A stretch of 64,000 nt of DNA from Bacillota bacterium (GCA_021769885.1 JAETSA010000009.1:79532-143531); one strand, 5' to 3'; counted from the first letter of the stretch, positions 8,125 to 18,111 are shown. Notes: generated from the letters alone by a model not told the origin. A program made the numbers and translations.

Positions 8125-8754
8125 TTATCTCGCCCGGCGGTACGCCTCGGCTTCTTCCTTATATTCCTGTTCAAAATAGCCTGCTTCGGTGTAGGTCACC
8201 GCATAATTGTCAATGTCAAGCTCCGACAGCAGAATGTAAACATTGTCCGATCTCCAAATGTGATTTCGGTAATTGCCCTGGTAAATTGCCTGCTTTCCGT
8301 AGCGTGCATCAAACAGCGCAACCGTCTCCGCTGTGTTCATTCCGTCTGACGCAGTATCCCCGCGGAATTGTAACTGCTCTAACAAATCGGTCTGCGCAGA
8401 AAACATAAAGACCACATTTTTTTCATTGTCATAATTGACAAACGAGCCGAAAAAACGGTTGGAGAGCGTTTTGCGTCCGTCCTCCCGCACGGTCGGCTGA
8501 ATCACCTGCCCGATAGCTGCCTGCACCTCTTCGACCGTCATTCCCATTTTGATGTTGGCGGCGAATGTAAACACCCCCTGCAGATTCTCCGTTTGCGGTT
8601 CGGTGGATTCCGCAGTCGGCTCAGCTGACGCCGTTGCCGTCGGTTCGCTTTCGTCCACCTTCTCGAATTTTCGCCGCCCGCAGCCCGCAAGCGCGGAAAG
8701 GCTCAACGTACACAGCAAAAAAATGCTGATTGCTGTTTTCCATTTTTGATTCAT
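8125..8754 (-). CDS. Putative lipoprotein between parA and parB
   Basis: A 209-residue protein with a lipoprotein signal peptide: KWKTAISIFLLCTLSLSALAGC with the lipobox LAGC at 22-25. A Thr/Glu-rich linker follows (EPTATASAEPTAESTEP), then a small domain with IKMGMTVEEVQAAIG, reminiscent of the BamE/SmpA-like fold. The frame is open 50 codons upstream into parA, but only the 8754 ATG gives a signal peptide. The function is unknown. Its position inside a parA-parB operon is odd and suggests an insertion or a lineage-specific addition. Confidence 0.8.
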   Translation of the reverse strand: MNQKWKTAISIFLLCTLSLSALAGCGRRKFEKVDESEPTATASAEPTAESTEPQTENLQGVFTFAANIKMGMTVEEVQAAIGQVIQPTVREDGRKTLSNRFFGSFVNYDNEKNVVFMFSAQTDLLEQLQFRGDTASDGMNTAETVALFDARYGKQAIYQGNYRNHIWRSDNVYILLSELDIDNYAVTYTEAGYFEQEYKEEAEAYRRAR

Positions 8755-8833
8755 AGCTATCACCACTTTCGCACACCGGCAAAGGTGCGCTTTACATACT
8801 ATATATATTATTCCGTCTTCATAAACGCGGTAC

Positions 8834-9598
8834 TCATCTCTGCTTCTTGAGAAATTCCTCCGCAAATGCCGCATAGGACTGTGCGCCCTTGGAATTGCGG
8901 TCATAATACATTACGGGCTCGCCGAAGCTCGGTGCTTCGGACAGGCGCACGTTGCGCGGAATGGTCGTGCTGTAGACCTTTTTGGGGAAGAATTTTTTAA
9001 CCTCTTCCACTACCTGCGCAGTCAAATTCAATCGACCGTCATACATTGTCAAAAGAACTCCTTCAAGCTCAATATGCGGATTGTAAAGACGTTTGATTTG
9101 CCGGACAGTCGTCATCAGCTGGGCTAAGCCTTCCAAAGCATAGTATTCGCATTGAATCGGCACTAAAAAAGAATCACTCGCACAAAGGGCGTTAATGGTA
9201 ATCAGCCCCAAAGACGGCGGGCAATCCAAAAATACATAATCATATTGCGCCCAAACGCTCGCAAGTGCCGATTTCAAACGGCTTTCGCGGTGCTCCAAGG
9301 CAATCATTTCAACCTCTGCGCCTGCAAGATTGATATCCGACGGCATAATGTCCACATTTTTAAACTTTGTATGTATAATTGCATCGGCGGTGGGTTCGCC
9401 GTTTATCAGCACATCATATGCCGCCGTTTTAATAGCACGCTTGTTGATGCCGTAGCCGCTGGTGGTGTTGCCCTGCGGGTCAATGTCGCAAATCAGCACC
9501 TTTTTACCGAGTGCGCCGATTGCCGCAGAAAGATTCACCGCCGTGGTGGTTTTCCCGACCCCGCCCTTTTGATTTATAATCGAAACGGTTTTCGCCAT
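8834..9598 (-). CDS. parA: Chromosome partitioning ATPase ParA/Soj
   Basis: A 254-residue ParA/MinD-type ATPase with the deviant Walker A KGGVGKTTT (11-19), the switch motif DIDPQGN and Walker B-like YVFLDCPPSLG. It works with ParB and parS to separate origins, and in B. subtilis Soj also controls DnaA. Length and motifs are typical. A promoter with an extended -10 (TGCTATACT) lies 33 bases upstream and a parS site lies about 110 bases upstream of the start, so ParB spreading could influence its own operon. Confidence 0.96.
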   Translation of the reverse strand: MAKTVSIINQKGGVGKTTTAVNLSAAIGALGKKVLICDIDPQGNTTSGYGINKRAIKTAAYDVLINGEPTADAIIHTKFKNVDIMPSDINLAGAEVEMIALEHRESRLKSALASVWAQYDYVFLDCPPSLGLITINALCASDSFLVPIQCEYYALEGLAQLMTTVRQIKRLYNPHIELEGVLLTMYDGRLNLTAQVVEEVKKFFPKKVYSTTIPRNVRLSEAPSFGEPVMYYDRNSKGAQSYAAFAEEFLKKQR

Positions 9599-9630
9599 TC
9601 CCCGTTCACTCCAAATTCATTAGTAGGAAA

Positions 9631-9660
9631 AGTATAGCACAACACAAGGTAAAAATAAAG
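9631..9660 (-). promoter_or_regulatory. Probable parA promoter (extended -10)
   Basis: Minus strand: TGC followed by TATACT (9636-9631), about 33 bases before the parA ATG. The -35 is weak (TTTATT at 17-base spacing), but the TGn extension compensates. Confidence 0.6.
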
Positions 9661-9707
9661 CCCTTTTCGAAAATTGAGAGGTATGTACAAAAAAATTGCA
9701 AAGCGGA

Positions 9708-9723
9708 TGTTTCACGTGGAACA
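9708..9723. promoter_or_regulatory. parS site upstream of parA
   Basis: TGTTTCACGTGGAACA; its complement TGTTCCACGTGAAACA matches the B. subtilis parS consensus TGTTNCACGTGAAACA. It lies about 110 bases upstream of the parA start. Confidence 0.88.
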
Positions 9724-9794
9724 TACAGACGATGCGGTGGTGCGCGTTCTTATAAGAATGATAGTGATGCATTTGTTTTGGATATGGGCGGCTT

Positions 9795-11435
9795 AAATAC
9801 ATGTCATTCTGAGCGGAGCGAAGAATCTCAATCAGAGTGACGTAAATTGTATAATCAGTAGGGCGGGGGTGCGGGTCTCCAGTGGAGACCTCTGCATACG
9901 TAAGTATGCAGAAGCACCGACCGAGCCGGCAGGCGAGACCTTGCCCCCGCCGCAGAATCTCACATAGAAAAAAGTAAATTAGATAGGTGTAGGGAACGAC
10001 CTCTGTGTCGTTCCGAAAATTTTGCATCGTGTAAAACGGATTTGCAAATTGTAGGGGACGCGCCTTCAGCGTCCCGCGGGCGAACGCAGTTCGCCCCTAC
10101 GATGTAGGGGATAGCCCTCTGTGTCGTTTCGTGAGGTTTTATCCAACTTTAGCGGGCGGGCGATTCGTGAATCGCCCCTACGGGTTTGTGCAAAACTTGT
10201 CATTCTGAGCGTAGCGAAGAATCTCAATCAGAACAACGTAAATTGCATAATCAGTAGGGCGGGGGTGTGCATATCCGTTGGGTTGTGCAAAATTTTGCAC
10301 TTGCTCGGGCGAACGCAGTTCGCCCCTACGAAGATTTTTGTCATTCCGAGCCGCAGCCAAAGAATCTCACATATAGCAACGTGAATTGGTTCGGGTCGTT
10401 GAGACGCCGACCCCTACAGGGTGTGCTCTGTTTTACATACCGTAGGGACAGCCCTCGCGGCTGTCCGTTTGGAAGATTTTCACACAGAACAAAGTAAATT
10501 AGATAGATGTGTAGGGGGCGCTGACCTCAGCGACCCGCGGGCGATTCGTGAAGCGCCCCTACGGGGTTGTGCATCACCGTTAGATTTGCAAATTGTAGGG
10601 GACGATGCCTTCATCGTCCCGCGGGCAAACACAGTTTGCCCCTACAGGATTGTGATTTGCCGTTGGGTTTGCATGAAATTCTACCTTGTGGGGCGGGCGT
10701 GGAAACCCGCCACTACAGGGTCAGTGCATCGTTCTACGCATCGTAGGGACAGCCCTCGCGGCTGTCCGCTTTGGGGAATCCGCACACCGCAAAATAAATC
10801 GGAGATCATAGGACAGTAGAAAACGCGAAACAGCGACCGAGCCGTAGCCCGATCGCTGTCCGCTGTGGATGTGGGGTGTGAAAGAGAAGGATATGGATAT
10901 TTAAAACGGGTCGGCAGCAGGGGTGGCCGCCGCCCACGTTTTACAAAATTCAGCCGCATTCCGCGGGGTGGGTTGTGTGGTTTTTAGCGTTTTATATTTT
11001 TAAAAACCGACGAACGGCAGATGCTGTTTTGGGTTTGTAAAAATTCAATTGATTTGAATGGATTTGCGCACCTTTGACGCCCCGCAAGGTTTGATGTGAT
11101 TTTGCGTGTAGGGAACGACCTCTGTGTTGTTTCGTGGATTTTGCACGGCATAAAATTGATAATTTGTAGGGGTCGGCATCCTTGACGACCCGCAGAATTT
11201 TATCTTGCTTCGCGGGCGGGCACGGAGACCCGCCCCTACGGGAGTGCTTCACTGTTGGGTTGCGCAAAATCCAGCCTTGCACGGGTGCTTCGCGAAGCAC
11301 CCCTACAGTTTCGGCGAATCACCCCTACAATGGTTTTCTCCAAGTTTGTCATTCTGAGCCGTAGGCGAAGGATCTCACATAGAGCAATACAAATCGGTTC
11401 ACGCGGGCGGGCGTGGATTATCTCCGAAAGCAAGT
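9795..11435. repeat. Long mosaic of REP hairpins and dispersed repeats (1.6 kb, no gene)
   Basis: Between parA and noc I see no credible gene. The stretch holds SERSEES-type repeats (9798, 10198, 10340, 11348) and GTAGGG hairpins with many different stems: gggaacgacctctgtgtcgttccg near 9993, ggggacgcgccttcagcgtccc near 10052, ggggacgatgccttcatcgtccc near 10594, gggacagccctcgcggctgtcc near 10442 and 10744. Forward and reverse hairpins are often paired head to head (for example 10050-10100). At 9855-9955 a ~70-nt multi-hairpin module is nested inside a REP loop. Short open frames here are translations of the repeats. Confidence 0.85.
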
Positions 11436-11441
11436 GCAAAT

Positions 11442-12275
11442 TCAAACCGCTTCCATATCGGTCGGGAGAGGGAGCTTGAGCTGTTCGAGCTTCGGGATGC
11501 GCACAACGTATTCAATATATTCAGGCGTTTCGCTTTTGGCGGCGTCTGCATCTACACCCGCGCGGCGAATGGCGTCCACGGCGTGATTCAGTGTGTTGAT
11601 AAACACGCGCACATCGCGGATACCGCGGAAATTGTTGTGCGTCTTGCCCTCTTTGGAAAGCATTTGCTCAATCAGCCGCTCGCTTTCCGAAACGTTCAGA
11701 CGGCGGTCGATGATGATGCCGAGCGCACGGGCACGGCGGTCGTCGTCCTCCAGCAATAAAAGTGCGCGTGCATGGCGTTCTGTCAGCCCCGCCCGAGAAA
11801 TACGGTAGCGCATTTCCTCCGGCAGCTGCAAAAGCCGCAGCTTATTCGAGAGCGTGGAACGCGCCTTGCCAAGCTTTTTGCAAAGCTCCTCGCGGCTCAT
11901 CCCGTATTCCGACAGCAGACGGTCAATCGCTTCCGCTTCTTCAAAGAAGTCGAGGTCCTGCCGCTGTAAATTCTCAATCAGAGAGAAAATTGCGGAATTT
12001 TTATTGTCAACCTCCGTAACGATTGCAGGCACCTTTGTTAAGCCCACCAACCTTGCCGCACGTAGACGGCGTTCGCCCGAAACCAGTTCAAATGCGCCGT
12101 CCTCTTTTTGGCGGACGGTAATCGGCTGTAAAATGCCGTTTTGGCGGATGCTCTCTGCCAAGCCCTCCAATTCGTCATAATCGAATCGCTTGCGCGGCTG
12201 ATTGGGATTCGGCACAATTTGTTCCTGCGGAATCAAAAAAATCTGACCGCTGCTTTTGACTTTCGGTGTACGCAT
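11442..12275 (-). CDS. noc: ParB-like nucleoid occlusion protein Noc
   Basis: A 277-residue ParB paralogue with GERRLRA (67-73), ENLQRQDLDFFEEAEA and a helix-turn-helix (MSREELCKKLGKARSTLSNKL). In B. subtilis Noc binds NBS sites and the membrane to block division over the nucleoid. Position directly after mnmG-rsmG matches noc in Firmicutes, which is the main reason to call Noc rather than a second ParB. I chose the ATG at 12275 (MRTPKVKSSG) because GGAGG sits eight bases upstream; the frame is open further upstream without support. Confidence 0.88.
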   Translation of the reverse strand: MRTPKVKSSGQIFLIPQEQIVPNPNQPRKRFDYDELEGLAESIRQNGILQPITVRQKEDGAFELVSGERRLRAARLVGLTKVPAIVTEVDNKNSAIFSLIENLQRQDLDFFEEAEAIDRLLSEYGMSREELCKKLGKARSTLSNKLRLLQLPEEMRYRISRAGLTERHARALLLLEDDDRRARALGIIIDRRLNVSESERLIEQMLSKEGKTHNNFRGIRDVRVFINTLNHAVDAIRRAGVDADAAKSETPEYIEYVVRIPKLEQLKLPLPTDMEAV

Positions 12276-12343
12276 AAGAAAAACCTCCGCTAAGCTGCCT
12301 TTGTCGGGGGACGGACAAGAGGCTTGTCCTTTGCCCTGACACA

Positions 12344-12373
12344 AGAATAGCACACGAAGGTTCTGTTTGTAAA
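12344..12373 (-). promoter_or_regulatory. Probable noc promoter
   Basis: Minus strand: TTTACA (12373-12368), 18-base spacer, TATTCT (12349-12344) preceded by TGC. A small ggacaag/cttgtcc hairpin follows in the leader. Confidence 0.6.
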
Positions 12374-12418
12374 GAAAAAGCGTTCGCCTGTTTCGGCGGG
12401 TTTCTGCGCTTTTTTCCG

Positions 12419-13132
12419 TTATTTTAACGGGGATTTCGCGATTTTTGCAGAGGGACGCGGATATTTTGACGGGGTTTGCGATATTTTCCGCACAAAAAGC
12501 AGTCGGCGCGGCATATTTTCGACTAAAAGGAACTGCTTGTCGCGCTCGATTTTGCCGCCGAGCAGACGGAGCGCGCCCTGTGCCGCTTGAATTTCCGCAT
12601 CGGTTTCGGCGGATTTCATTGACAGAAACAAGCCGTTTTTTCGGACAAACGGCAGGCAGTACTCCGAAAGGTTCTGCAAGTTGGACACTGCACGCGCCGT
12701 GACGAAGTCGAACCGCTCACGGTATTGCGGCAGATTTCCTGCCTCTTCCGCGCGCATATGCACGGTTTCGCCGTTCAATTGCACCGCAGATAAAACATCT
12801 TCAATAAAGCCGAGCTTCTTTTTGGTGCTGTCCAAAAAAGTCACCTGCAAGTCGGGACGGAAAAGCTTTAATACAAGCCCGGGGAATCCCGCACCCGTGC
12901 CGACGTCGATAACAGCTGCATTTTCGGGAAATTCGACAAGCCCAAACAGCGCAAGACAATCCGCAAAATGCTTGACGGTCATATCATCCGGCTCGGTGAT
13001 GGCGGTCAAATTAAATTGCTTGTTGGTTTCGACAAGCAGCTGCGCATACGTATCCAAACGCGCAAATGCCGCCTCCCCTACCGTCACGCCGAACGGCGCA
13101 AGGGTTTGCTCCAACAAAACGCGGTTCAGCAT
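12419..13132 (-). CDS. rsmG: 16S rRNA (guanine-527-N7)-methyltransferase RsmG
   Basis: A 237-residue SAM-dependent methyltransferase (GidB) that makes m7G527 in 16S rRNA. The SAM-binding loop is VIDVGTGAGFPG (74-85), preceded by NLTAITEPDDMTVKHFADCL, the family signature. The ATG at 13132 shares its A with the mnmG stop (TGATG), so translation is coupled; an in-frame TTG one codon earlier is less likely. The C-terminus (ISQTPSKYPRPSAKIAKSPLK) is a short basic tail longer than usual. Order mnmE, mnmG, rsmG, noc is conserved near Firmicutes origins. Confidence 0.96.
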   Translation of the reverse strand: MLNRVLLEQTLAPFGVTVGEAAFARLDTYAQLLVETNKQFNLTAITEPDDMTVKHFADCLALFGLVEFPENAAVIDVGTGAGFPGLVLKLFRPDLQVTFLDSTKKKLGFIEDVLSAVQLNGETVHMRAEEAGNLPQYRERFDFVTARAVSNLQNLSEYCLPFVRKNGLFLSMKSAETDAEIQAAQGALRLLGGKIERDKQFLLVENMPRRLLFVRKISQTPSKYPRPSAKIAKSPLK

Positions 13133-15003
13133 CAAATTCCCTCCTTTGCAAGGTAAATCAGCAATACGGACACATCTGCAGGCGACACCCCGCTGATACG
13201 CGACGCCTGCCCGACGTTTTGCGGCCGAATCTTCGCGAGTTTTTCCCGCGCTTCCAGGCGCAGTCCGTCAATCTTGCTGTACTCGATATTTTCAGGGATG
13301 CGCTTGCCCTCCAAGCGGCGCATTTCGTGAATCTGCGCCTGCTGGCGGCGGATATAGCCCTCGTATTTCAGCTCAATTTCGACCTGCTCGAACACCTCAC
13401 GCGGTAAATCGGGTCGGGTCGGGTCAAAGGGTGCGAGCGCATCATAGCTAAGCTGCGGGCGGCGAATCAGCTCGACCAGCTTCACGCCCGATTTCAACGG
13501 CGATGTTTCACGTGAAACAAGCAATTGCTGCAACGCCTCCGACAGCGGCACAGAGGTCTCCTCTACCCGCTTGCGCTCCGCCGCAATTTGCGCCTTTTTC
13601 CGCTCGAATCGCGCGAATTTCTCCTCGGAAACCAAGCCGATTTCTCTGCCGTACGGCGTCAAGCGCAAATCCGCGTTATCCTGCCGCAGTAAAAGCCGAT
13701 ACTCTGAGCGTGAAGTCATCATTCTGTAGGGATCGGAGCACCCTTTTGTCACCAAATCGTCAATCAGCGTGCCGATATAAGAGGACGCGCGATCCAAGAT
13801 AAACGGGTCTTTCCCCTGCACCTTGCGCGCCGCGTTGATACCCGCAATCAAGCCCTGCGCCGCCGCTTCCTCGTAACCCGACGAGCCGTTAAACTGTCCT
13901 GCCCCAAACAAGCCCTCTAAATCTAAAAATTCCAGAGATGGCTTTAAGGCAAGCGGGTCTACGCAGTCATATTCAATCGCATAGGCGGTGCGCATCACCT
14001 CTACGTGCTCTAAGCCCTTGATTGTCCGCAGGAATTGCAGTTGCACGCTTTCGGGAAGCGACGAGGACATTCCCTGCAAATACAGCTCCTCCGTATCGAG
14101 TCCGCACGGCTCAACAAACAATTGGTGGCGTTCCTTATCGGGAAAGCGCATAATCTTATCCTCAAAGCTCGGGCAATAGCGCGGTCCTACACCGTGAATT
14201 TTGCCGCTGTAGAGGGGCGAGGTGTGAATGTTTTCCAAAATCACACGCTTTGTTTCGTCGTTTGTGTAGGCAATATAGCATTCCGCCTTATTTTCGGGCG
14301 GTGTTTCGGTATCAAAAGAAAACGGCACCGTGGTTTCGTCGCCCTCCTGCACCTCTAACACGGAGAAATCCACACTGCGTCGGTTCACGCGTGAGGGTGT
14401 GCCCGTTTTGAATCGGCGCAACGGAATTTGCAGTTTATAAAGGGCTTTCGAAAGCTCGGTTGCGGGGAACATCCCGTCGGGCCCGCTTTCATAGGAAATA
14501 TCGCCGATATATACACGCCCGCCAAGGAAGGTGCCCGTGGCAAGCACGACGGTTTTTGCAGTATAAATCGCCTCTAATTTGGTCTTGAGCACCCAAAGCC
14601 CGTCGGAATTTTTGGTGAGGTCAACGACCTCCGCCTGTTTGACGTCCAAATTCTCCTGCAATTCGAGGGTATGCTTCATATATTTTGAGTATTCGCGGCG
14701 GTCAATCTGCGCACGCAGAGAATGCACCGCAGGTCCTTTGCCGCGATTGAGCATCCGCGATTGGATTTCCGTTTTGTCCGCCGCCCTGCCCATTTCACCG
14801 CCGAGCGCATCGATTTCGCGCACAAGATGGCCTTTCGACGTGCCGCCGATGGACGGATTGCACGGCATATTGCCAATCCAATCAAGATTGACGGTAAATA
14901 CAATCACCGAACAGCCCAATCGCGCGGCGGCAAGCCCTGCCTCGATGCCCGCGTGCCCTGCGCCGATGACGGCAACATCATATTGTTTCGCAAAATATTC
15001 CAT
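13132..15003 (-). CDS. mnmG: tRNA U34 carboxymethylaminomethyl-modifying enzyme MnmG (GidA)
   Basis: A 623-residue FAD enzyme that, with MnmE, installs the cmnm5 group on U34 of tRNAs. The FAD motif is VAVIGAGHAGIEAGLA (GxGxxG at 14-19). The GidA signatures PCNPSIGGTSKGHLVREIDALGG and TGTFLGGRVYIG are present, as is GYIRRQQAQI in the C-terminal tRNA-binding region. The start was set at ATG 15003 (MEYFAKQYDV) because the family begins here; 16 upstream codons lack homology. A perfect 16-bp parS site lies inside the gene at 13504-13519. Its mnmE partner is upstream on the same strand, beyond a repeat block. Confidence 0.97.
   Translation of the reverse strand: MEYFAKQYDVAVIGAGHAGIEAGLAAARLGCSVIVFTVNLDWIGNMPCNPSIGGTSKGHLVREIDALGGEMGRAADKTEIQSRMLNRGKGPAVHSLRAQIDRREYSKYMKHTLELQENLDVKQAEVVDLTKNSDGLWVLKTKLEAIYTAKTVVLATGTFLGGRVYIGDISYESGPDGMFPATELSKALYKLQIPLRRFKTGTPSRVNRRSVDFSVLEVQEGDETTVPFSFDTETPPENKAECYIAYTNDETKRVILENIHTSPLYSGKIHGVGPRYCPSFEDKIMRFPDKERHQLFVEPCGLDTEELYLQGMSSSLPESVQLQFLRTIKGLEHVEVMRTAYAIEYDCVDPLALKPSLEFLDLEGLFGAGQFNGSSGYEEAAAQGLIAGINAARKVQGKDPFILDRASSYIGTLIDDLVTKGCSDPYRMMTSRSEYRLLLRQDNADLRLTPYGREIGLVSEEKFARFERKKAQIAAERKRVEETSVPLSEALQQLLVSRETSPLKSGVKLVELIRRPQLSYDALAPFDPTRPDLPREVFEQVEIELKYEGYIRRQQAQIHEMRRLEGKRIPENIEYSKIDGLRLEAREKLAKIRPQNVGQASRISGVSPADVSVLLIYLAKEGI
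13504..13519. promoter_or_regulatory. parS site inside mnmG
   Basis: TGTTTCACGTGAAACA is a perfect 16-bp palindrome and a full match to the parS consensus. It lies within the coding sequence of mnmG, as one B. subtilis parS lies inside spo0J. Confidence 0.92.
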
Positions 15004-15071
15004 AAAATCACCAAAGAATAGAAGTTTGTAAGAGAACCCGGGTTTGTGCAAAAGAAGTGAATTGTTGTCAA

Positions 15072-15930
15072 GCGGCCGTAGGGACAGCCCTCGCGGCTGT
15101 CCGTTCTGCGGGCGAGCATTGCGCGCCCCTACAGGTTTTGCAATTCTCCGTTAGGTTTGTGCAGAATCCGACCTTGCTCGGGCGATTCGTGAATCGCCCC
15201 TACAGGGGGGGGACGTATCACCATTGCTCTGTGCAGATTTTTGCGGGCGGGCGTGGAAGGTCTCGCCTGCCGGCTCGGTCGGCGCTTCTGCATACTTACG
15301 TATGCAGAGGTCTCCACTGGAGACCCGCGCCCCGCCCCTACGGGTTGCGGTTCACCGTTTGGTTGTTCTGATTTTTGCGGGCGCGCAATCTGTCATTCTG
15401 AGTGAAGCGAAGAATCTCACACAGCAGAAAGTGAATTGGATTCTACGCAGGGGCGACTGAGGGCGCAAGCGCCCCTACATTTGTAGGGAACGACCTCTGT
15501 GTCGTTCCGTAGGGGTGCGCAGAATCCGACCTTGCTCGGGCGATTCGTGAATCGCCCCTACAGGGGTTGCGTATCACCATTGGTCTGTGCAGATTTTTGC
15601 GGGCGGGCACGGAGACCTCTGCATACGTAAGTATGCAGAAGCACCGACCGAGCCGGCAGGCGAGACCTTGCCCGCGCCGCAGAGTTTCCCACAACACGAC
15701 GTGAATTTGGTACACGCGTAGTGGCGGACTTCCACGTTCGCCGTTCAGTTCGTGCAAAACTCAACGTGCTCGGGCGATTCGTGAATCGCCCCTACAGGGG
15801 TTGCGTATCACCATTGCTCTGTGCAGATTTTTGCGGGCGGGCACGGAGACCCGCCCCTACGGGTTGCGGTTCACCGTTTGGTTGTTCTGATTTTTGCGGG
15901 CGCGCAATGCGCGCCCCTACTGGGGCGTTG
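15072..15930. repeat. REP hairpin cluster with two nested multi-hairpin modules
   Basis: The gap between mnmE and mnmG holds about ten hairpins: gggcgattcgtgaatcgccc three times (15179, 15538, 15774), gggacagccctcgcggctgtcc (15079), ggaacgacctctgtgtcgttcc (15487), and gcgcgcaatgcgcgcc (15899). Two copies of the module with the tctgcata palindrome and the ccgaccgagccggcagg or complement core are nested in REP loops at 15250-15340 and 15605-15675. Linker units point away from the origin. No gene is seen. Confidence 0.85.
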
Positions 15931-15944
15931 CCGGCACAACATCA

Positions 15945-17306
15945 TCATTTCCCAACGCAAAATTGCGAGAAAATTTCATTTACTACGGATTCTGTTGCGC
16001 GTTCGCCTGTCAAAACGTCCAGGTGCTCAATCGCCGCATCCATACTCACTTCAATTGCGTCGCGGGTCAAGCCGATTTCCAATGCGTTTTTCGCCTCGGA
16101 CAGGCTGTCCAGTGCCGCCGTACAGCAGGCAAACTGGCGTTCATTCATCAACGTCGCCGCCGACGGGTCGAAATCTGCTGTGCCTAAGGTTTCTTCAATC
16201 GCAGATTCCAAGGCGTCTATGCCCTGATTCTCTTTTGCGGAGATATACACGACTTTATTGAACGCTGTGTCTAACAATTCAGGCTCGATTGTGCAGACTT
16301 TATCCGTTTTATTGACCACGGCAACGGATTTTTTACCGTTACAGAGGGCAATCAAGTCTCGATCCTCCGCAGTCAGCGGCGCAGAACCGTCAAAGACCGC
16401 CAGCACAAGCACCGCATTTTCGACTTTTTTCCGTGCGCGCGCCACGCCGATTTTCTCCACGGCGTCCCCTGTTTCGCGCAGGCCTGCAGTATCCGACAGG
16501 CGCAAAACCACATTCCCGACGGTTGCGGTTTCCTCAACAATATCGCGGGTTGTGCCCGCAATGTCGGTCACGATGGATTTTTCCGCGCCGACAAACCGAT
16601 TCATCAAGGTGGATTTTCCGACATTCGGCTTGCCGACAATGGCGGTATCCACGCCCGCAAGCACAGCTTGTCCGCTGTCGAATCGGGAAAGCAAATTCTG
16701 CAAGACCGCAATAGAGCGATTCAGCACATCACGAATCGAATCGTCGGAAAGGTCGTCAATTTCCTCATCGGGATAATCGACCCACGCCGCGAGTGCGGCG
16801 CAAACGGATTTGAGGCGATTCGATACGGTGGTAATCTCCCGCGAAAGCGAGCCCTCCAGCACGCCGAGGGCGGCGGCACTTGACTGTGCGCCCTGCGCCG
16901 AGATCAACTGCATCACCGCCTCGGCTTTGGTCAAATCCAGCTTGCCGTTGAGAAAGGCGCGCTTCGTGAACTCCCCTGCCTCGGCGGGCCTTGCGCCGTT
17001 TTGCAGCGCCGCACGCAAAACCTGTTTTGTAATATACAGTCCGCCGTGGCAGGAAATCTCCACAACGTCCTCGCCCGTATAGCTTTTCGGTGCGCGAAAG
17101 ACCGTTGCGATGCCCTCATCGATGGGCTTTCCGTCAAAAATCACGTGTCCAAACGCGGCTCTGTAGCCGCTCAGCGTTTTTAAATCTATGTCAGATACGG
17201 TTTTGAAAATCTGATTGGCTACAGACAGGGCGTTTTCGCCCGAAATTCGGACGATTCCGATACCGCCCGCCGCCTGCGCAGTAGAAATCGCAGCAATTGT
17301 GGACAT
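15945..17306 (-). CDS. mnmE: tRNA modification GTPase MnmE (TrmE)
   Basis: A 453-residue GTPase, partner of MnmG in U34 modification. The N-terminal folate-binding domain (MSTIAAISTAQAAGGIGIVR) is followed by a helical domain with an inserted G domain: GKPNVGKS (225-232), the DIAGTTRD switch, DTAG and NKTD. The C-terminus ends FCVGK, giving the essential Cys of the CxGK motif at 450. The start is ATG 17306 with GAGGT upstream; 29 earlier in-frame codons come from the leader. All key residues are present. Confidence 0.97.
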   Translation of the reverse strand: MSTIAAISTAQAAGGIGIVRISGENALSVANQIFKTVSDIDLKTLSGYRAAFGHVIFDGKPIDEGIATVFRAPKSYTGEDVVEISCHGGLYITKQVLRAALQNGARPAEAGEFTKRAFLNGKLDLTKAEAVMQLISAQGAQSSAAALGVLEGSLSREITTVSNRLKSVCAALAAWVDYPDEEIDDLSDDSIRDVLNRSIAVLQNLLSRFDSGQAVLAGVDTAIVGKPNVGKSTLMNRFVGAEKSIVTDIAGTTRDIVEETATVGNVVLRLSDTAGLRETGDAVEKIGVARARKKVENAVLVLAVFDGSAPLTAEDRDLIALCNGKKSVAVVNKTDKVCTIEPELLDTAFNKVVYISAKENQGIDALESAIEETLGTADFDPSAATLMNERQFACCTAALDSLSEAKNALEIGLTRDAIEVSMDAAIEHLDVLTGERATESVVNEIFSQFCVGK

Positions 17307-17393
17307 AGGTATACCTCGTTTTTCGATTTTGGGGGAGATTTTGCGGGGTGCAATAGAATACAGAGATTTTGCGTATGGTAGGGTGAAGAGCAT

Positions 17394-18090
17394 AAATCTG
17401 TCATTCTGAGCGGAGCGAAGAATCTACACTGCACAGCGTGAATTTGATAAATGTGTCGGGGTCGCTGAGGTCAGCGACCCGCGGGCGAACACAGTTCGCC
17501 CCTACGCGTTACGTGTAGGGCGCGGGGTGCGGGTCTCCTGTGGAGACCTCTAAGCGAAGCTTAGAAGCACCGACCGAGCCGGCAGGCGAGACATTGCTCG
17601 CGCCGTTGAGCTTGCTCTGAGTCCAACCGTGCTCGGGCGATTCGTGAATCGCCCCTACGGGTGTAGGGAATGACCGATGACGCGTTCCGCAAGATTTATC
17701 AGACTTTGACGGGGCGCCGGGTCGTCGCCCCCTACGATGGGTACACCGCCGTCTGTCTTGTGCAAAATCCAACCGTGCTCGGGCGGGCGTGGAAACCCGC
17801 CCCTACGGGTTGCAATTCGCCATAGGGTTTGCGCAGAAGCCGACTGTGCTCGGGTCGTCGAGACGCCGACCCCTACGGATTGTGCTTCACCGTTTGGTTT
17901 GTGCAAAATCCGACTGTGCTCGGGCGGGCGAGAACATCCGCCCCTACGGGGTGTGCTTCACCGTTGATTTTTGTAAAATTCGACCTCGATCGGGCGATTC
18001 GTGAATCGCCCCTACAAATCGTAGAGAACGACCTTAAGTGCCGTTCCGCGAGATTTTTGTAGATTTTTCGCGGGCGCGCCCCTACGGGGA
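17394..18090. repeat. REP hairpin cluster with nested module
   Basis: No gene between mnmE and jag. Contents: SERSEES-type repeat (17398), gtcgctgaggtcagcgaccc (17461), gggcgaacacagttcgcccc (17483), a nested tctaagc/gcttaga module at 17525-17600, and linker-separated hairpins at 17636, 17780, 17852, 17918 and 17990 (gggcgggcgtggaaacccgccc, gggtcgtcgagacgccgaccc, gggcgggcgagaacatccgccc and gggcgattcgtgaatcgccc types). All linker units read on the minus strand. Confidence 0.85.
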
Positions 18091-18111
18091 TGCCCATAGC
18101 TCGTACAAAGA

